Below, piece after piece: positions 54,958 through 63,736 of a DNA stretch of 64,000 nt. The DNA comes from Actinomycetes bacterium (GTDB lineage: Bacteria > Actinomycetota > Aquicultoria > UBA3085 > Oleimmundimicrobiaceae): the NCBI GenBank assembly GCA_030614255.1, contig JAUWKI010000003.1, positions 1-64,000 of the forward strand. The letters run 5' to 3'. Numbering within the stretch: position 1 is the stretch's first letter; each line of letters begins with the position of its first letter. The translations under genes were made by a program, and so were the position numbers. The notes beneath the pieces were generated by a model that had not been told where the DNA came from, made no database searches, and saw nothing but the letters and a program-made list of their open reading frames with translations.

Positions 54958-55926
54958 TTGAAAAAAGAGAACACTAAATCATTAAAACCGGTTTATATAA
55001 TCTACGGAAAAGAAAAACTGCTTCTTGAGGAAGCGGTGGGCAGACTTAAAAAAAAGCTTTCCAATGTTGTGGATCTAACCCTAAATTACGAAGAATTCAG
55101 GGGAGCGGAAACGAGCGTTGATATTATTTTGGGAGCTGCGAATACGCCCCCTTTTCTTTCAGATAAGCGGCTTATAGTCGTCAAGGAGGCAGATAAATTA
55201 AAGGCCTCAGACGAGCTCATAAATTATCTCGAAAAACCACCTCCCTTTACTCATCTTATTTTGATGGCGGCTAAAATCGATAAAAGAAGCAGACTTTTTA
55301 AGACTGCGAAGAAAGAAGGTTACGATTACGAATTCAAGTCACCAAATCGAAGAGAGATGCCAGGGTGGATAGGGGAGAGGTTCTTGAAAAAGGGGAAGAA
55401 GATTAGTAGGGATGCAGTTAATTATCTTTGCCTAAATCTTGATAACGATTTAATGAGAATGCAAAGCGAAATTGAAAAAATATGTCTCTATCACGAGAAC
55501 AGGAAGGAGCTCAATCTAGACGACATTCGACCTTTGATAAAAAAATCTTCAGAAAGCTCGATATTTGAGCTTGTTGATTTAATTGGTAAACGTCAAGAAG
55601 GTAAGGCTCTTGATGTCTTAAATAACCTGATACAGAGTGGGGAAAAGTTGCCTTTTATATTTCATATGATGCTTCGGCAGTTTCGGTTACTCCTTAAAAC
55701 CAAGGTTCTTCTGGAAGTTAGAAAGATTCCACATTCAAAGCTAATTCAAGAACTAAACTTGCACCCCTTTGTGGTTAGCAATTATCGAGAACAAAGCAGA
55801 AATTTCACCATCGAGCAACTTAAGAAGGCGCATAAATTGTTTTTAGAAGCCGAGGTTGATTTAAAAACGGGCAAGAAGGAACCGCGATTAATATTAGAGA
55901 CTTTGATTGCGAAGGCTTTAGATTAA
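54958..55926 (+). CDS. holA: DNA polymerase III delta subunit
   Basis: HolA opens the sliding clamp during loading. The 322-aa protein begins with KPVYIIYGKEKLLLEEAV, the diagnostic N-terminus, and has the AAA+-like fold and C-terminal collar domain (FHMMLRQFRLLLKTK). TTG start behind AAGGAG. The order comEC-holA-rpsT is classic for Gram-positive bacteria. Confidence 0.94.
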   Translation: MKKENTKSLKPVYIIYGKEKLLLEEAVGRLKKKLSNVVDLTLNYEEFRGAETSVDIILGAANTPPFLSDKRLIVVKEADKLKASDELINYLEKPPPFTHLILMAAKIDKRSRLFKTAKKEGYDYEFKSPNRREMPGWIGERFLKKGKKISRDAVNYLCLNLDNDLMRMQSEIEKICLYHENRKELNLDDIRPLIKKSSESSIFELVDLIGKRQEGKALDVLNNLIQSGEKLPFIFHMMLRQFRLLLKTKVLLEVRKIPHSKLIQELNLHPFVVSNYREQSRNFTIEQLKKAHKLFLEAEVDLKTGKKEPRLILETLIAKALD

Positions 55927-56025
55927 ACCTTAAGAAATAAGGGTCTTAATAAAACCCAAGCTCAATTGAATAGTTTTTTGTCAGTTCGATAATTAACTGC
56001 ACCATAACTGCGTATTTTTTTAAAT

Positions 56026-56565
56026 CTAGTTCTTCTTTTTTGTAGCAGTCTTAGCCGTGTTTTTCTTTGTTGTGGATGCTTTAGATGCGGTCTTCTTTGT
56101 TGTCGTTTTTTTAGCAGCTGCTTTAGTTGCAGGTTTCTTTGTCTTTGTTGATTTGGTGGAAATTTTGGCTGCTGTTTTTGTGGTAGCTTTCTTCGCCTTT
56201 GTCGATTTGGCCGGAGTTTTGGTGGCTGTTTTTAGGGTTTTTGGTTTTTCGACCGTTTCGGAAACAACTTCAGGTGTCTTTTCAACTTTCTTCGCCGGTT
56301 TCTCTACCATAACACTCAGTCTTTTTACGAATTTTGCTTTTTTGTTGGCTGCGTTATTTTTGTGTATTATCTTTTTTGAAGCAGCTTTGTCCAAAGCCCT
56401 TATAACGGTACTTAAAATATTTGATGCCTTTTCTTTATCGCCCTCTTTAGTGGCTTTGTTGAATGTTAAACTTAACGTCTTTAGTTCAGATTTTATGCTT
56501 TTGTTTTTAAGACGCCTTACCTCAGATTGTTTTGCTCTCTTAATTTGCGATTTAATATTTGCCAA
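56026..56565 (-). CDS. rpsT: Ribosomal protein S20 with long Lys/Ala/Thr tail
   Basis: Small-subunit protein S20, 179 aa, about twice the normal length. Residues 1-85 are the S20 fold, starting MANIKSQIKRAKQ. From about residue 90 the chain is a low-complexity KKPATK/TAAK/KST-rich tail resembling histone H1 or the tail of L21 in this window. GGAGGAAAAA precedes the start. Converges on holA and diverges from murJ. Confidence 0.93.
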   Translation of the reverse strand: MANIKSQIKRAKQSEVRRLKNKSIKSELKTLSLTFNKATKEGDKEKASNILSTVIRALDKAASKKIIHKNNAANKKAKFVKRLSVMVEKPAKKVEKTPEVVSETVEKPKTLKTATKTPAKSTKAKKATTKTAAKISTKSTKTKKPATKAAAKKTTTKKTASKASTTKKNTAKTATKKKN

Positions 56566-56600
56566 AAGTTTTTCCTCCTATATATTTAAAAACAGTGGGA

Positions 56601-56629
56601 AGTATATCATATCATCCATGCTTCGACAA
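56601..56629 (-). promoter_or_regulatory. Promoter of rpsT
   Basis: Read on the - strand: TTGTCG (56629-56624) and TATACT (56606-56601), 17 bases apart. Confidence 0.6.
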
Positions 56630-56644
56630 GATAATCAAAGGATG

Positions 56645-56653
56645 TGATATAAT
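56645..56653 (+). promoter_or_regulatory. Extended -10 promoter of murJ
   Basis: TGATATAAT is an extended -10 with a weak -35 (TTCGAC region near 56622) that overlaps the rpsT -35 on the other strand. About 30 bases before the murJ start. Confidence 0.5.
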
Positions 56654-56684
56654 ACTTTGATTATTAGAAGGAGTCAATTTAAGT

Positions 56685-58331
56685 ATGGAATCTTTCGATG
56701 AAGTAAGCGCCGAAGAGGCGGTAATATCTTCACCAATCTTACCCGAGGATAAAAAATCGGTTCAGACATCTTTCTTAGCCAAGGCAACGTTAATTGTTAT
56801 GATAGCGACTTTGGGTAGTCGTATGTTTGGCTTTTTGCGAGAAGTGGTCATGGCTGCCTATTTTGGAAACGGAATGGCCGCAGATGCTTACAGGGTGGCT
56901 TATGCAATTCCAAATCTACTATTGCAACTTTTTGGGAGCGCAGCCATTGGTTCTGCTTTTATCCCGGTAATTACGAAGTATCTGACCGATAAAGACGATG
57001 AAGGTGTCAATGTGGTCGCGAGTAGTGTGATAAATCTTCTGACTTTGATTTTTGCTTTTTTTATGATAATTTGTTTTGTTTTTGCTCCACAAATAAGTAA
57101 ATTAATAGCTCCCGGGTTTGTAAGTGATGCTGCCAAGTTTAACCTAACCGTGCAAATGACCCGCATAATGACTCCCGCAATTCTTTTTTTGGGGATGTCG
57201 GGTTTTGTGATGGGAATGTTGCATTCGTATAATCACTTCACAGCTCCGGCTGTTGCTCCCGTGTTTTTCAACATTTTAATCGTCTCTTCGATTGTAATTT
57301 TGACACCTAATGTGGGCCCGATTAGTTTAGCAGTTGGTGTTACGTTAGGTGCGTTAGCTCAATTTCTGTTCCAAGTACCTTTTTTACGAAACAGGGGTTG
57401 GACCTACTCTTTTAAATTATCGTGGAATCATCCTGGCGTAAAACAGATTGCGGCGCTTGTCGTTCCCATTGTTTTCAGTTTGGCAAGTATCGAAATCAAC
57501 GTATTTATTGATACTCGTTTTACATCAATCTTAGAAGCCGGGAGCGTTGCAGCTATACATTATGCTCTTAGGGTTTGGAATTTGCCCATGGGGATATTTG
57601 CGATTGCCATTTCAACTGTGCTTTTTCCTATGTTTTCAAGACAAGCTGCTTTAAAGGATTTATCCGGCTTGAAAGATTCATTTTCCTTGGGGCTAAGGGT
57701 GGTTTTTTTGGTAATGATTCCTGCCTCTGTTGGCTTGATAGTTCTTGCAAACCCTATTATTAAATTACTTTTTGAAAGAGGAGCTTTTGGCATCGATGCA
57801 ACCTCAGTGACCGCTTACGCATTGGTTTTTTATTCTTTTGGACTTACATCGGCCGGGGCGTTGCATCTAGTAAACAGAGCTTTCTATTCTCTCAAGGATA
57901 CTCTGACCCCAACGATAGTCGCAGTTATTGCCATAACGGTTAATTATTTTTGTGATTGGGCTTTGGTTGGGCCTTTGAAGCATGGGGGGATAGCACTCTC
58001 AACATCGATTGTTATGACTTTTAACTTTTTGTGTCTGCTTATCATTATGAGGAAGCGAGTTGGTCAGATGGGCGGACGCAAAATAGTCATCACCCTTTTT
58101 AAAATTTGTTTAGCTTCCGCGGTGCTTGGTGCGGGAGCATTTTATAGCTGGAAGTTAATGGTTTCTCTAGTTGGAGAATCTGCGCTTGGACAAGCTCTCT
58201 CCGTCGGCACGGGAATAGGTGTTGGAATTTTCGCCTACCTTTTAACCGCGAAAGTTTTAAAACTTGAAGAAATTTCAATTTTTACAAATTTAATTCGAAA
58301 CAAATTTAAGAGAGGCAAGAAAACAAACTAA
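56685..58331 (+). CDS. murJ: Lipid II flippase MurJ
   Basis: This 548-aa MATE/MOP-superfamily transporter flips lipid II. It has about 14 helices after a 30-residue polar N-terminus. The GSRMFGFLREVVMAAYFG segment near residue 45 and the central-cavity Arg-rich positions are typical of MurJ. ATG behind GAAGGAG. lepA starts at the base after its stop. Confidence 0.94.
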   Translation: MESFDEVSAEEAVISSPILPEDKKSVQTSFLAKATLIVMIATLGSRMFGFLREVVMAAYFGNGMAADAYRVAYAIPNLLLQLFGSAAIGSAFIPVITKYLTDKDDEGVNVVASSVINLLTLIFAFFMIICFVFAPQISKLIAPGFVSDAAKFNLTVQMTRIMTPAILFLGMSGFVMGMLHSYNHFTAPAVAPVFFNILIVSSIVILTPNVGPISLAVGVTLGALAQFLFQVPFLRNRGWTYSFKLSWNHPGVKQIAALVVPIVFSLASIEINVFIDTRFTSILEAGSVAAIHYALRVWNLPMGIFAIAISTVLFPMFSRQAALKDLSGLKDSFSLGLRVVFLVMIPASVGLIVLANPIIKLLFERGAFGIDATSVTAYALVFYSFGLTSAGALHLVNRAFYSLKDTLTPTIVAVIAITVNYFCDWALVGPLKHGGIALSTSIVMTFNFLCLLIIMRKRVGQMGGRKIVITLFKICLASAVLGAGAFYSWKLMVSLVGESALGQALSVGTGIGVGIFAYLLTAKVLKLEEISIFTNLIRNKFKRGKKTN

Positions 58332-60146
58332 ATGGATATATTAGATCCTCGAAGGATTCGGAACTTTTCAATAATTGCTCATATTGACCACGGAAAATCA
58401 ACTCTTGCAGATCGTTTGCTTGAGATTACTCACACCATTTCTGAGCGAGAGATGAAAGAGCAGGTTTTAGACCGCATGGATTTAGAGCGCGAGCGCGGCA
58501 TAACCATAAAAGCTCAGGCTGTAAGGATTTCCTATAAAGCCAAAGACGGGGAAAAGTACATTTTAAACTTGATTGATACACCTGGGCACGTAGACTTCAC
58601 GTACGAGGTCTCTAGAAGTCTTGCCGCATGCGAGGGAGCACTTTTGGTCGTTGATGCTTCCCAGGGGGTTGAGGCGCAAACTATAGCAAATACCCATCTT
58701 GCTTTAGACAATAATTTGGAGATAGTTCCCGTTCTTAACAAGATCGACCTACCCAGCGCTGAACCCGAAAGAGTTAAACACGAAATTGAAGAGAGTTTGG
58801 GAATTGATACATCTAATGCTCTCATGGTGAGTGCCAAAACAGGAGAAGGCATTGATGAGGTTCTAGAGGGCATAATTGAAATGATTCCCGCTCCCGACGG
58901 GGGTGCGGAGGCCCCTTTAAAAGCACTCATCTTTGACTCAATTTATGATTCCTACAGGGGTGTAATTATTTTTGTTAGAATTTTTGATGGAAAGATTGAA
59001 CCCGGTATGAAAATTAAAATGATGGCAACGGGAAAAGTTGCGGAAGTTGAAGACGTGGGGGTGTTTCGCCCCAACATGATGAGCGTTCCCAAGTTGTCCG
59101 TTGGTGAAGTGGGTTATGTCATAGCCGGAATTAAAAATGTGAAGGAAACAAAGGTAGGAGACACTATTACTGAGGAAAAGCGGTCCACAAGTAAACCGCT
59201 TGCCGGATATCGAGAAGCAAAGCCGGTGGTCTTTTGTGGGCTCTATCCGCTAGATGGTGGTGAGTATGAAACCTTGAGGGATGCGCTTGACAAACTTAAG
59301 TTAAATGATCCTTCCTTCGTTTATGAGCCGGAAACTTCAAGAGCTCTCGGGTTTGGTTTCCGATGCGGTTTTTTGGGTCTTTTGCATATGGAGATAGTGA
59401 AAGAGCGTTTAGAAAGAGAGTATAAACTCGATCTACTCGCGACTGCTCCTAACGTTGCATACAGTGTGGTGAGGGTCGGTAAGGCAGCGGAATTTATCAG
59501 TAACCCGGCAGATCTTCCCTCTCCTGGTGAAATAGAGAAAATTGAGGAACCCTACGTCTCGATTTCAATTCTGCTTCCTCCGGAATTTGTTGGAGGAATT
59601 ATGGACCTATGTCAGGATAGGCGCGGTGAATTCAAGGATATGCAGTATCTTAGCGTTAACAGAGTTCAACTTCACTATCACTTGCCTTTAAGCGAAATGA
59701 TGTATGGTTTTTATGACTCTTTAAAGTCTCGCACCAGGGGCTATGGCTCGATGGATTATGAGCACATTGGTTACAAAGAATCGGATTTAGTCAGATTGGA
59801 CATACTGCTTGCCGGAGAACCAATAGATGCTCTCTCTTTTATAGTTCACAAAGACTCCGCGTATTTTCGGGGCAGGGAGCTTGTTAAAAAATTGAGGGAG
59901 ATAATCCCACGTCAATTTTATGATGTCCCGATACAAGCGGCCATAGGAAACAAAATACTGGCTCGTGAAACCATAAAAGCTAAACGCAAGGATGTTTTGG
60001 CTAAATGCTATGGAGGAGACATTACTCGCAAAAGGAAGCTCCTTGAAAGACAAAAGGTGGGCAAAAAGAGGATGAAGAGTTTGGGCAAGGTTGAGGTTCC
60101 ACGAGAAGCCTTTTTGGCAGTTCTAAAGGTAGATAAAGAGAAATAG
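58332..60146 (+). CDS. lepA: Elongation factor 4
   Basis: LepA/EF4 is a ribosome-associated GTPase affecting stalled elongation and 30S assembly. It has 604 aa: G domain ([28 protein letters not shown]), EF-G-like domains II, III and V, and the LepA-specific C-terminal domain ([17 protein letters not shown]). The ATG abuts the murJ stop. It begins the cluster lepA-hemW-hrcA-dnaJ. Confidence 0.97.
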   Translation: MDILDPRRIRNFSIIAHIDHGKSTLADRLLEITHTISEREMKEQVLDRMDLERERGITIKAQAVRISYKAKDGEKYILNLIDTPGHVDFTYEVSRSLAACEGALLVVDASQGVEAQTIANTHLALDNNLEIVPVLNKIDLPSAEPERVKHEIEESLGIDTSNALMVSAKTGEGIDEVLEGIIEMIPAPDGGAEAPLKALIFDSIYDSYRGVIIFVRIFDGKIEPGMKIKMMATGKVAEVEDVGVFRPNMMSVPKLSVGEVGYVIAGIKNVKETKVGDTITEEKRSTSKPLAGYREAKPVVFCGLYPLDGGEYETLRDALDKLKLNDPSFVYEPETSRALGFGFRCGFLGLLHMEIVKERLEREYKLDLLATAPNVAYSVVRVGKAAEFISNPADLPSPGEIEKIEEPYVSISILLPPEFVGGIMDLCQDRRGEFKDMQYLSVNRVQLHYHLPLSEMMYGFYDSLKSRTRGYGSMDYEHIGYKESDLVRLDILLAGEPIDALSFIVHKDSAYFRGRELVKKLREIIPRQFYDVPIQAAIGNKILARETIKAKRKDVLAKCYGGDITRKRKLLERQKVGKKRMKSLGKVEVPREAFLAVLKVDKEK

Positions 60147-60163
60147 GAATTAAGGTTGGATTT

Positions 60164-61333
60164 ATGGTGCTAAATAAGCCCCTTGGTTTATACATACATA
60201 TTCCTTTTTGTAAGCAAAGGTGCAGCTACTGCGATTTTAATTCGCACTCGGGTCTTGAAGATTTATATGACCAATATATTAAGTCTATTTGCGTGGAAAT
60301 TGAAAAATCTGTTCAAGAACAGACAACTTTCAGCGAGGTTGTTTCGATTTATTTTGGTGGTGGCACTCCTTCTATTTTGCCCACACATTGTCTTGAGAAA
60401 ATTCTTACGACCTGTTCTTCATTATTTCGCGTTTCAGAAAGGGCCGAGATAACTATCGAGGCAAATCCTGAAACGATAACGCGGGAGAAATTGAAAAAAT
60501 TAAAGACCGCGGGGTTCAATCGCCTGAGCATCGGGGCACAGTCCTTTGACGATGAATTGTTAAAAATTTTAGGTAGAAAACATTCTTCAAAAGAGGTTAA
60601 TAAGTGTTATTCGTATGCCAGAGAAGTTGGTTTCGATAACATTAATTTGGATTTAATCTTTGGAATTCCCGAGCAAACCATAGGTTGCTGGAACGACACG
60701 CTGGAAAAAACAGTTGGGCTTGGTCCCGACCATATTTCTGCTTACGGTCTTGAGGTTCATCAAGAAACCGTATTGTGCAAGCAGATAGATGATGGTTTGT
60801 TTAAGGTATCTGAAGAAGATATTCAAGCCGATATGTATCTTAACTGCATTACATTTTTAAGTGATAAAAGAATGATTCAGTATGAACTGTCGAACTTTGC
60901 TAAGCCTGGCAAAGAATGCAAACATAATCTGTTATATTGGAGAAACGAAAATTACCTTGGCTTTGGTGCCGGGGCTCATTCTCATATCGATAATCTACGA
61001 TTTAAGAATGCAGATAATCCAATTAGCTACATTAAAAAACTAAAAACCGGTCAAGATGTTTCGGAAAAATATGAAGAATTATCAGATAGTATTGCTTTAA
61101 GCGAAACTATCTTTTTGAATCTGAGACTTATAGACGGCATTAACTTAGAAGAATTTGAGGCAAAATTTGGTTTTAAATTGCACGATGTTTATTCAAGACA
61201 GATAGACGACTTGGTAAAAAAAGAACTTCTTGTTTACCACCCGCCATCGGGGGCAGGCGGAGAAAACCTTAGATTAACAAAGAAAGGCCTACTTTTGGCC
61301 AACCAAGTTTTTGCCGAGTTTATACCTGATTGA
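60164..61333 (+). CDS. hemW: HemW-type radical SAM protein
   Basis: A 389-aa radical SAM protein related to coproporphyrinogen III oxidase HemN; characterised HemW binds heme and acts in heme trafficking. CKQRCSYCDF (CxxxCxYC, about residues 19-28) binds the cluster, and YFGGGTPS follows near residue 65. The C-terminal HemN domain is present. Residues PSGAGG (about 365-370) are encoded by a GC-rich palindrome-like stretch and may be a repeat insertion. The promoter of hrcA overlaps its stop. Confidence 0.93.
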   Translation: MVLNKPLGLYIHIPFCKQRCSYCDFNSHSGLEDLYDQYIKSICVEIEKSVQEQTTFSEVVSIYFGGGTPSILPTHCLEKILTTCSSLFRVSERAEITIEANPETITREKLKKLKTAGFNRLSIGAQSFDDELLKILGRKHSSKEVNKCYSYAREVGFDNINLDLIFGIPEQTIGCWNDTLEKTVGLGPDHISAYGLEVHQETVLCKQIDDGLFKVSEEDIQADMYLNCITFLSDKRMIQYELSNFAKPGKECKHNLLYWRNENYLGFGAGAHSHIDNLRFKNADNPISYIKKLKTGQDVSEKYEELSDSIALSETIFLNLRLIDGINLEEFEAKFGFKLHDVYSRQIDDLVKKELLVYHPPSGAGGENLRLTKKGLLLANQVFAEFIPD

Positions 61334-61358
61334 CATACCGAATTTAGGGTGATACGTT
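61330..61358 (+). promoter_or_regulatory. Promoter of hrcA-dnaJ
   Basis: A perfect TTGACA (61330-61335) overlaps the hemW stop codon. The best -10 at 17 bases is TACGTT, which is weak. Confidence 0.45.
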
Positions 61359-61367
61359 AATAAAATG

Positions 61368-61394
61368 TTAGCAGTCTATTAAGGAGAGTGCTAA
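61368..61394 (+). promoter_or_regulatory. CIRCE operator
   Basis: TTAGCAGTC, nine bases, GAGTGCTAA: the HrcA-binding inverted repeat with one mismatch from consensus. It includes the AAGGAGAG ribosome site and ends one base before the hrcA GTG, so HrcA can block both transcription and access to the start. Confidence 0.93.
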
Positions 61395-61395
61395 A

Positions 61396-62433
61396 GTGCG
61401 AGCTCTTGATAGTCGTAAGGAATTTATTTTAAAAACTGTTGTTGAGGATTACATTGAGTACGCGGAACCCGTTGGCTCACAACGGATTGTTGAAGACTAT
61501 GGTTTAAAAGTTAGTTCCGCTACTGTTCGCAACGAGCTTGCTTTCTTAGAAAAAGCGGGCTACTTGTTGCAGCCGCACACGTCGGCCGGGCGAATTCCCA
61601 CGGACAATGGATACCGATATTATGTAGACGAGTTGTTTGAAAAAAACAAAGATTTTACTTTTTCTGATGAAAAATCTGTTTTTAAAATTTTCTCCGCATT
61701 AGACAATGAACTTGAGATGCTTATGCGTGAGGCCTCATGTTTATTATCGAAACTTACCAACTATGCAGCTTTTGTTCTTGCCCCTTGCACAAAAGAAAAT
61801 TACTTAAAACATATAGACTTAGTGCTGATTCGTGCCCACACAGTTTTGGTAGTTCTGATAACAAATACCGGTCATGTTTCAAAAAGATTCATAGACTTCG
61901 ATTACGAGTTGTCCCAGAGCTCTCTTCATAGTTTGGAGATTTTGCTCAATGAAAGACTTGCCAATCTGGGAGCAAGAGAGATTGCTACGGTCGGGCAAAG
62001 CTTAATTGAATTTTCACCCGAGGTTCGAAATGTGGCCGGAAAGGTAATGGAACACATCTTAGGTTGTCTTGTCGGCGATGATTATGAACGGCTTTTTCTT
62101 AGAGGAACTTCGAATATAATGTTGCAACCGGAATTTCAAAATTCAAGAAAGTTCAAAATAATCTTGGAAATATTGGAACAAGGTGATATTATTGCAAACT
62201 TATATAGTGATATTCCAAAACCTGGTCTTGTATCAGTGAAGATAGGTCATGAAAACCTTAAGGAAGAAGTTAGTGAGTGTAGTCTAGTGGTTGGCGCTTA
62301 TGGCGCAAAGGGTCAAAATTTAGGCGCTTTAGGGGTTTTAGGCCCGACTCGTCTGGATTATTTTCGCGCGATATCGGTAGTAAGTGGTATTTCTAGAAGC
62401 TTAAGTTATTTTATCGAATCTTTATATGTTTAG
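61396..62433 (+). CDS. hrcA: Heat-inducible repressor HrcA
   Basis: A 345-aa repressor of class I heat-shock genes. It has an N-terminal winged helix (SSATVRNELAFLEKAGYL, about residues 36-53), TSAGRIPTDNGYRYYVD and the C-terminal GAF-like domain. It binds CIRCE, found directly in front of its own start, so it is autoregulated. GTG start. Confidence 0.96.
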   Translation: MRALDSRKEFILKTVVEDYIEYAEPVGSQRIVEDYGLKVSSATVRNELAFLEKAGYLLQPHTSAGRIPTDNGYRYYVDELFEKNKDFTFSDEKSVFKIFSALDNELEMLMREASCLLSKLTNYAAFVLAPCTKENYLKHIDLVLIRAHTVLVVLITNTGHVSKRFIDFDYELSQSSLHSLEILLNERLANLGAREIATVGQSLIEFSPEVRNVAGKVMEHILGCLVGDDYERLFLRGTSNIMLQPEFQNSRKFKIILEILEQGDIIANLYSDIPKPGLVSVKIGHENLKEEVSECSLVVGAYGAKGQNLGALGVLGPTRLDYFRAISVVSGISRSLSYFIESLYV

Positions 62434-62442
62434 GGGATGTTG

Positions 62443-63519
62443 ATGGGAAAAAGAGATTATTATGATGTATTGGGTACAAATAGAGATGCAACCGAGAGGG
62501 AGATAAAGAAAGTCTATCGTAATCTTGCGCGTAAATATCACCCTGATGTCAACTGTGTCGATGCCGATGCTGAAGAAAAATTCAAGGAAATTGTCGAAGC
62601 TTATGAGGTGCTTTCTGATTCGGAGAAGCGGTGTCAATACGATAATTTCGGTCACACAAAAGCAGGGATGAGTTTCGATGGTTCCGGTGTCTTTGATGAC
62701 ATTTTCGGGATGGTTTTTAGAGACTTCGGGTTTCAAAACAGAACACGCCCGATGAAAGAAAGGGGTTCCAACTTAATTTTCGAAGTTGCCATTGAGCTTG
62801 AAGAAGTTTATCGAGGTGTCGAGAAGGTCGTAACTATTAAAAAAGCTGCTATGTGTGGGGAATGTAACGGTAGCGGGGCTGAGCACGGAACTCATGCCGA
62901 AACCTGTACTTTGTGTGGAGGTTCAGGCTTTATTCGGACAACTCATAGGAGTCTTTTTGGAAACTTGGTAAAAACCCAGACATGCAAAGAGTGCGAGGGT
63001 AGAGGGAGAACCATTTCTTCCGTCTGTTCAGTTTGTGGCGGAGAAGGGCGAGTTAATGAAAGTTGTGACATTACAGTCGAGATTCCAGCCGGAGTGCCCT
63101 CAGGGTCGCGACTTAAAATTACAGGTCAGGGTGAGGCGGGATTTCGTGGAGGTCCTGCGGGAGACTTATATATAAGTGTTTATGTTAAACCCCATCAGTT
63201 TTTTGAAGTGAACGGTAGCAACACAGTTTGTAATTACACCATTAGTTTTAGTCAGGCTGCTCTTGGAGCGACAGTTGAGATTTTGACTCTCGATGGGAAG
63301 GAAAAATTCAAGATTCCCCCAGGGGTTCAAAGCGGAACAATCTTTAACTTAAAAGGGAAGGGCTTGCCGTATCTTAACAGTAGAAAAAAAGGGGATCAAC
63401 TGGTAAGAGTTGTTGTTGCTACCCCTACCAAGTTAAATGAAGCACAAAAAAAATTGTTGAAAACTCTTGCCGAAATTGGCAAAGAAGATTTGGGTTTAAA
63501 AAAGAGAATCCTCAATTAG
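62443..63519 (+). CDS. dnaJ: Chaperone DnaJ
   Basis: A 358-aa Hsp40 with J domain (HPD in KYHPDVN, about residues 32-34), only a very short Gly/Phe region, four zinc-finger CxxCxGxG repeats ([32 protein letters not shown]) and two C-terminal substrate domains. It follows hrcA directly with no grpE or dnaK, like the DnaJ2 of Actinobacteria. ATG 62443 has GGGG six bases upstream; ATG 62437 is two codons earlier in frame. Confidence 0.95.
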   Translation: MGKRDYYDVLGTNRDATEREIKKVYRNLARKYHPDVNCVDADAEEKFKEIVEAYEVLSDSEKRCQYDNFGHTKAGMSFDGSGVFDDIFGMVFRDFGFQNRTRPMKERGSNLIFEVAIELEEVYRGVEKVVTIKKAAMCGECNGSGAEHGTHAETCTLCGGSGFIRTTHRSLFGNLVKTQTCKECEGRGRTISSVCSVCGGEGRVNESCDITVEIPAGVPSGSRLKITGQGEAGFRGGPAGDLYISVYVKPHQFFEVNGSNTVCNYTISFSQAALGATVEILTLDGKEKFKIPPGVQSGTIFNLKGKGLPYLNSRKKGDQLVRVVVATPTKLNEAQKKLLKTLAEIGKEDLGLKKRILN

Positions 63520-63538
63520 TTTGTGAGGTATTTCTATT

Positions 63539-63634
63539 TTGAAATGGGTTGAGTTAACCTTAACTGTTCCTCGTCAAGATGAAGCACTTATGATAGCAAT
63601 TTTTTCTTTTTTGGTTCTCGGTGTTTGCTTTTGA
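63539..63634 (+). pseudogene. Remnant of prmA (L11 methyltransferase) 5' end
   Basis: A TTG start with GAGG upstream opens a frame of 31 codons. It begins KWVELTLTVPRQDEA, the usual N-terminus of ribosomal protein L11 methyltransferase, then loses similarity and stops. In many Gram-positives prmA lies exactly here, between dnaJ and rsmE/mtaB. The rest of prmA, and rsmE, are absent. A GAAGCACTYATG word is repeated at about 63581 and 63690. Confidence 0.6.
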
Positions 63635-63736
63635 TAACAATGGAGAAAAGGACTTATTTTGCATTCATTTAGTCGATTTTTTAAAAGTTGAAGCACTCAT
63701 GGAAAAAGTATTTTAAAAGTGTATTAGGAGATAAAA

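Noticed and set aside
56057-56647. 196-codon frame opposite rpsT
   Set aside because: It is the antisense shadow of the Lys/Ala-rich S20 tail (hence Phe/Val-rich); no ribosome site and it overlaps the rpsT promoter.
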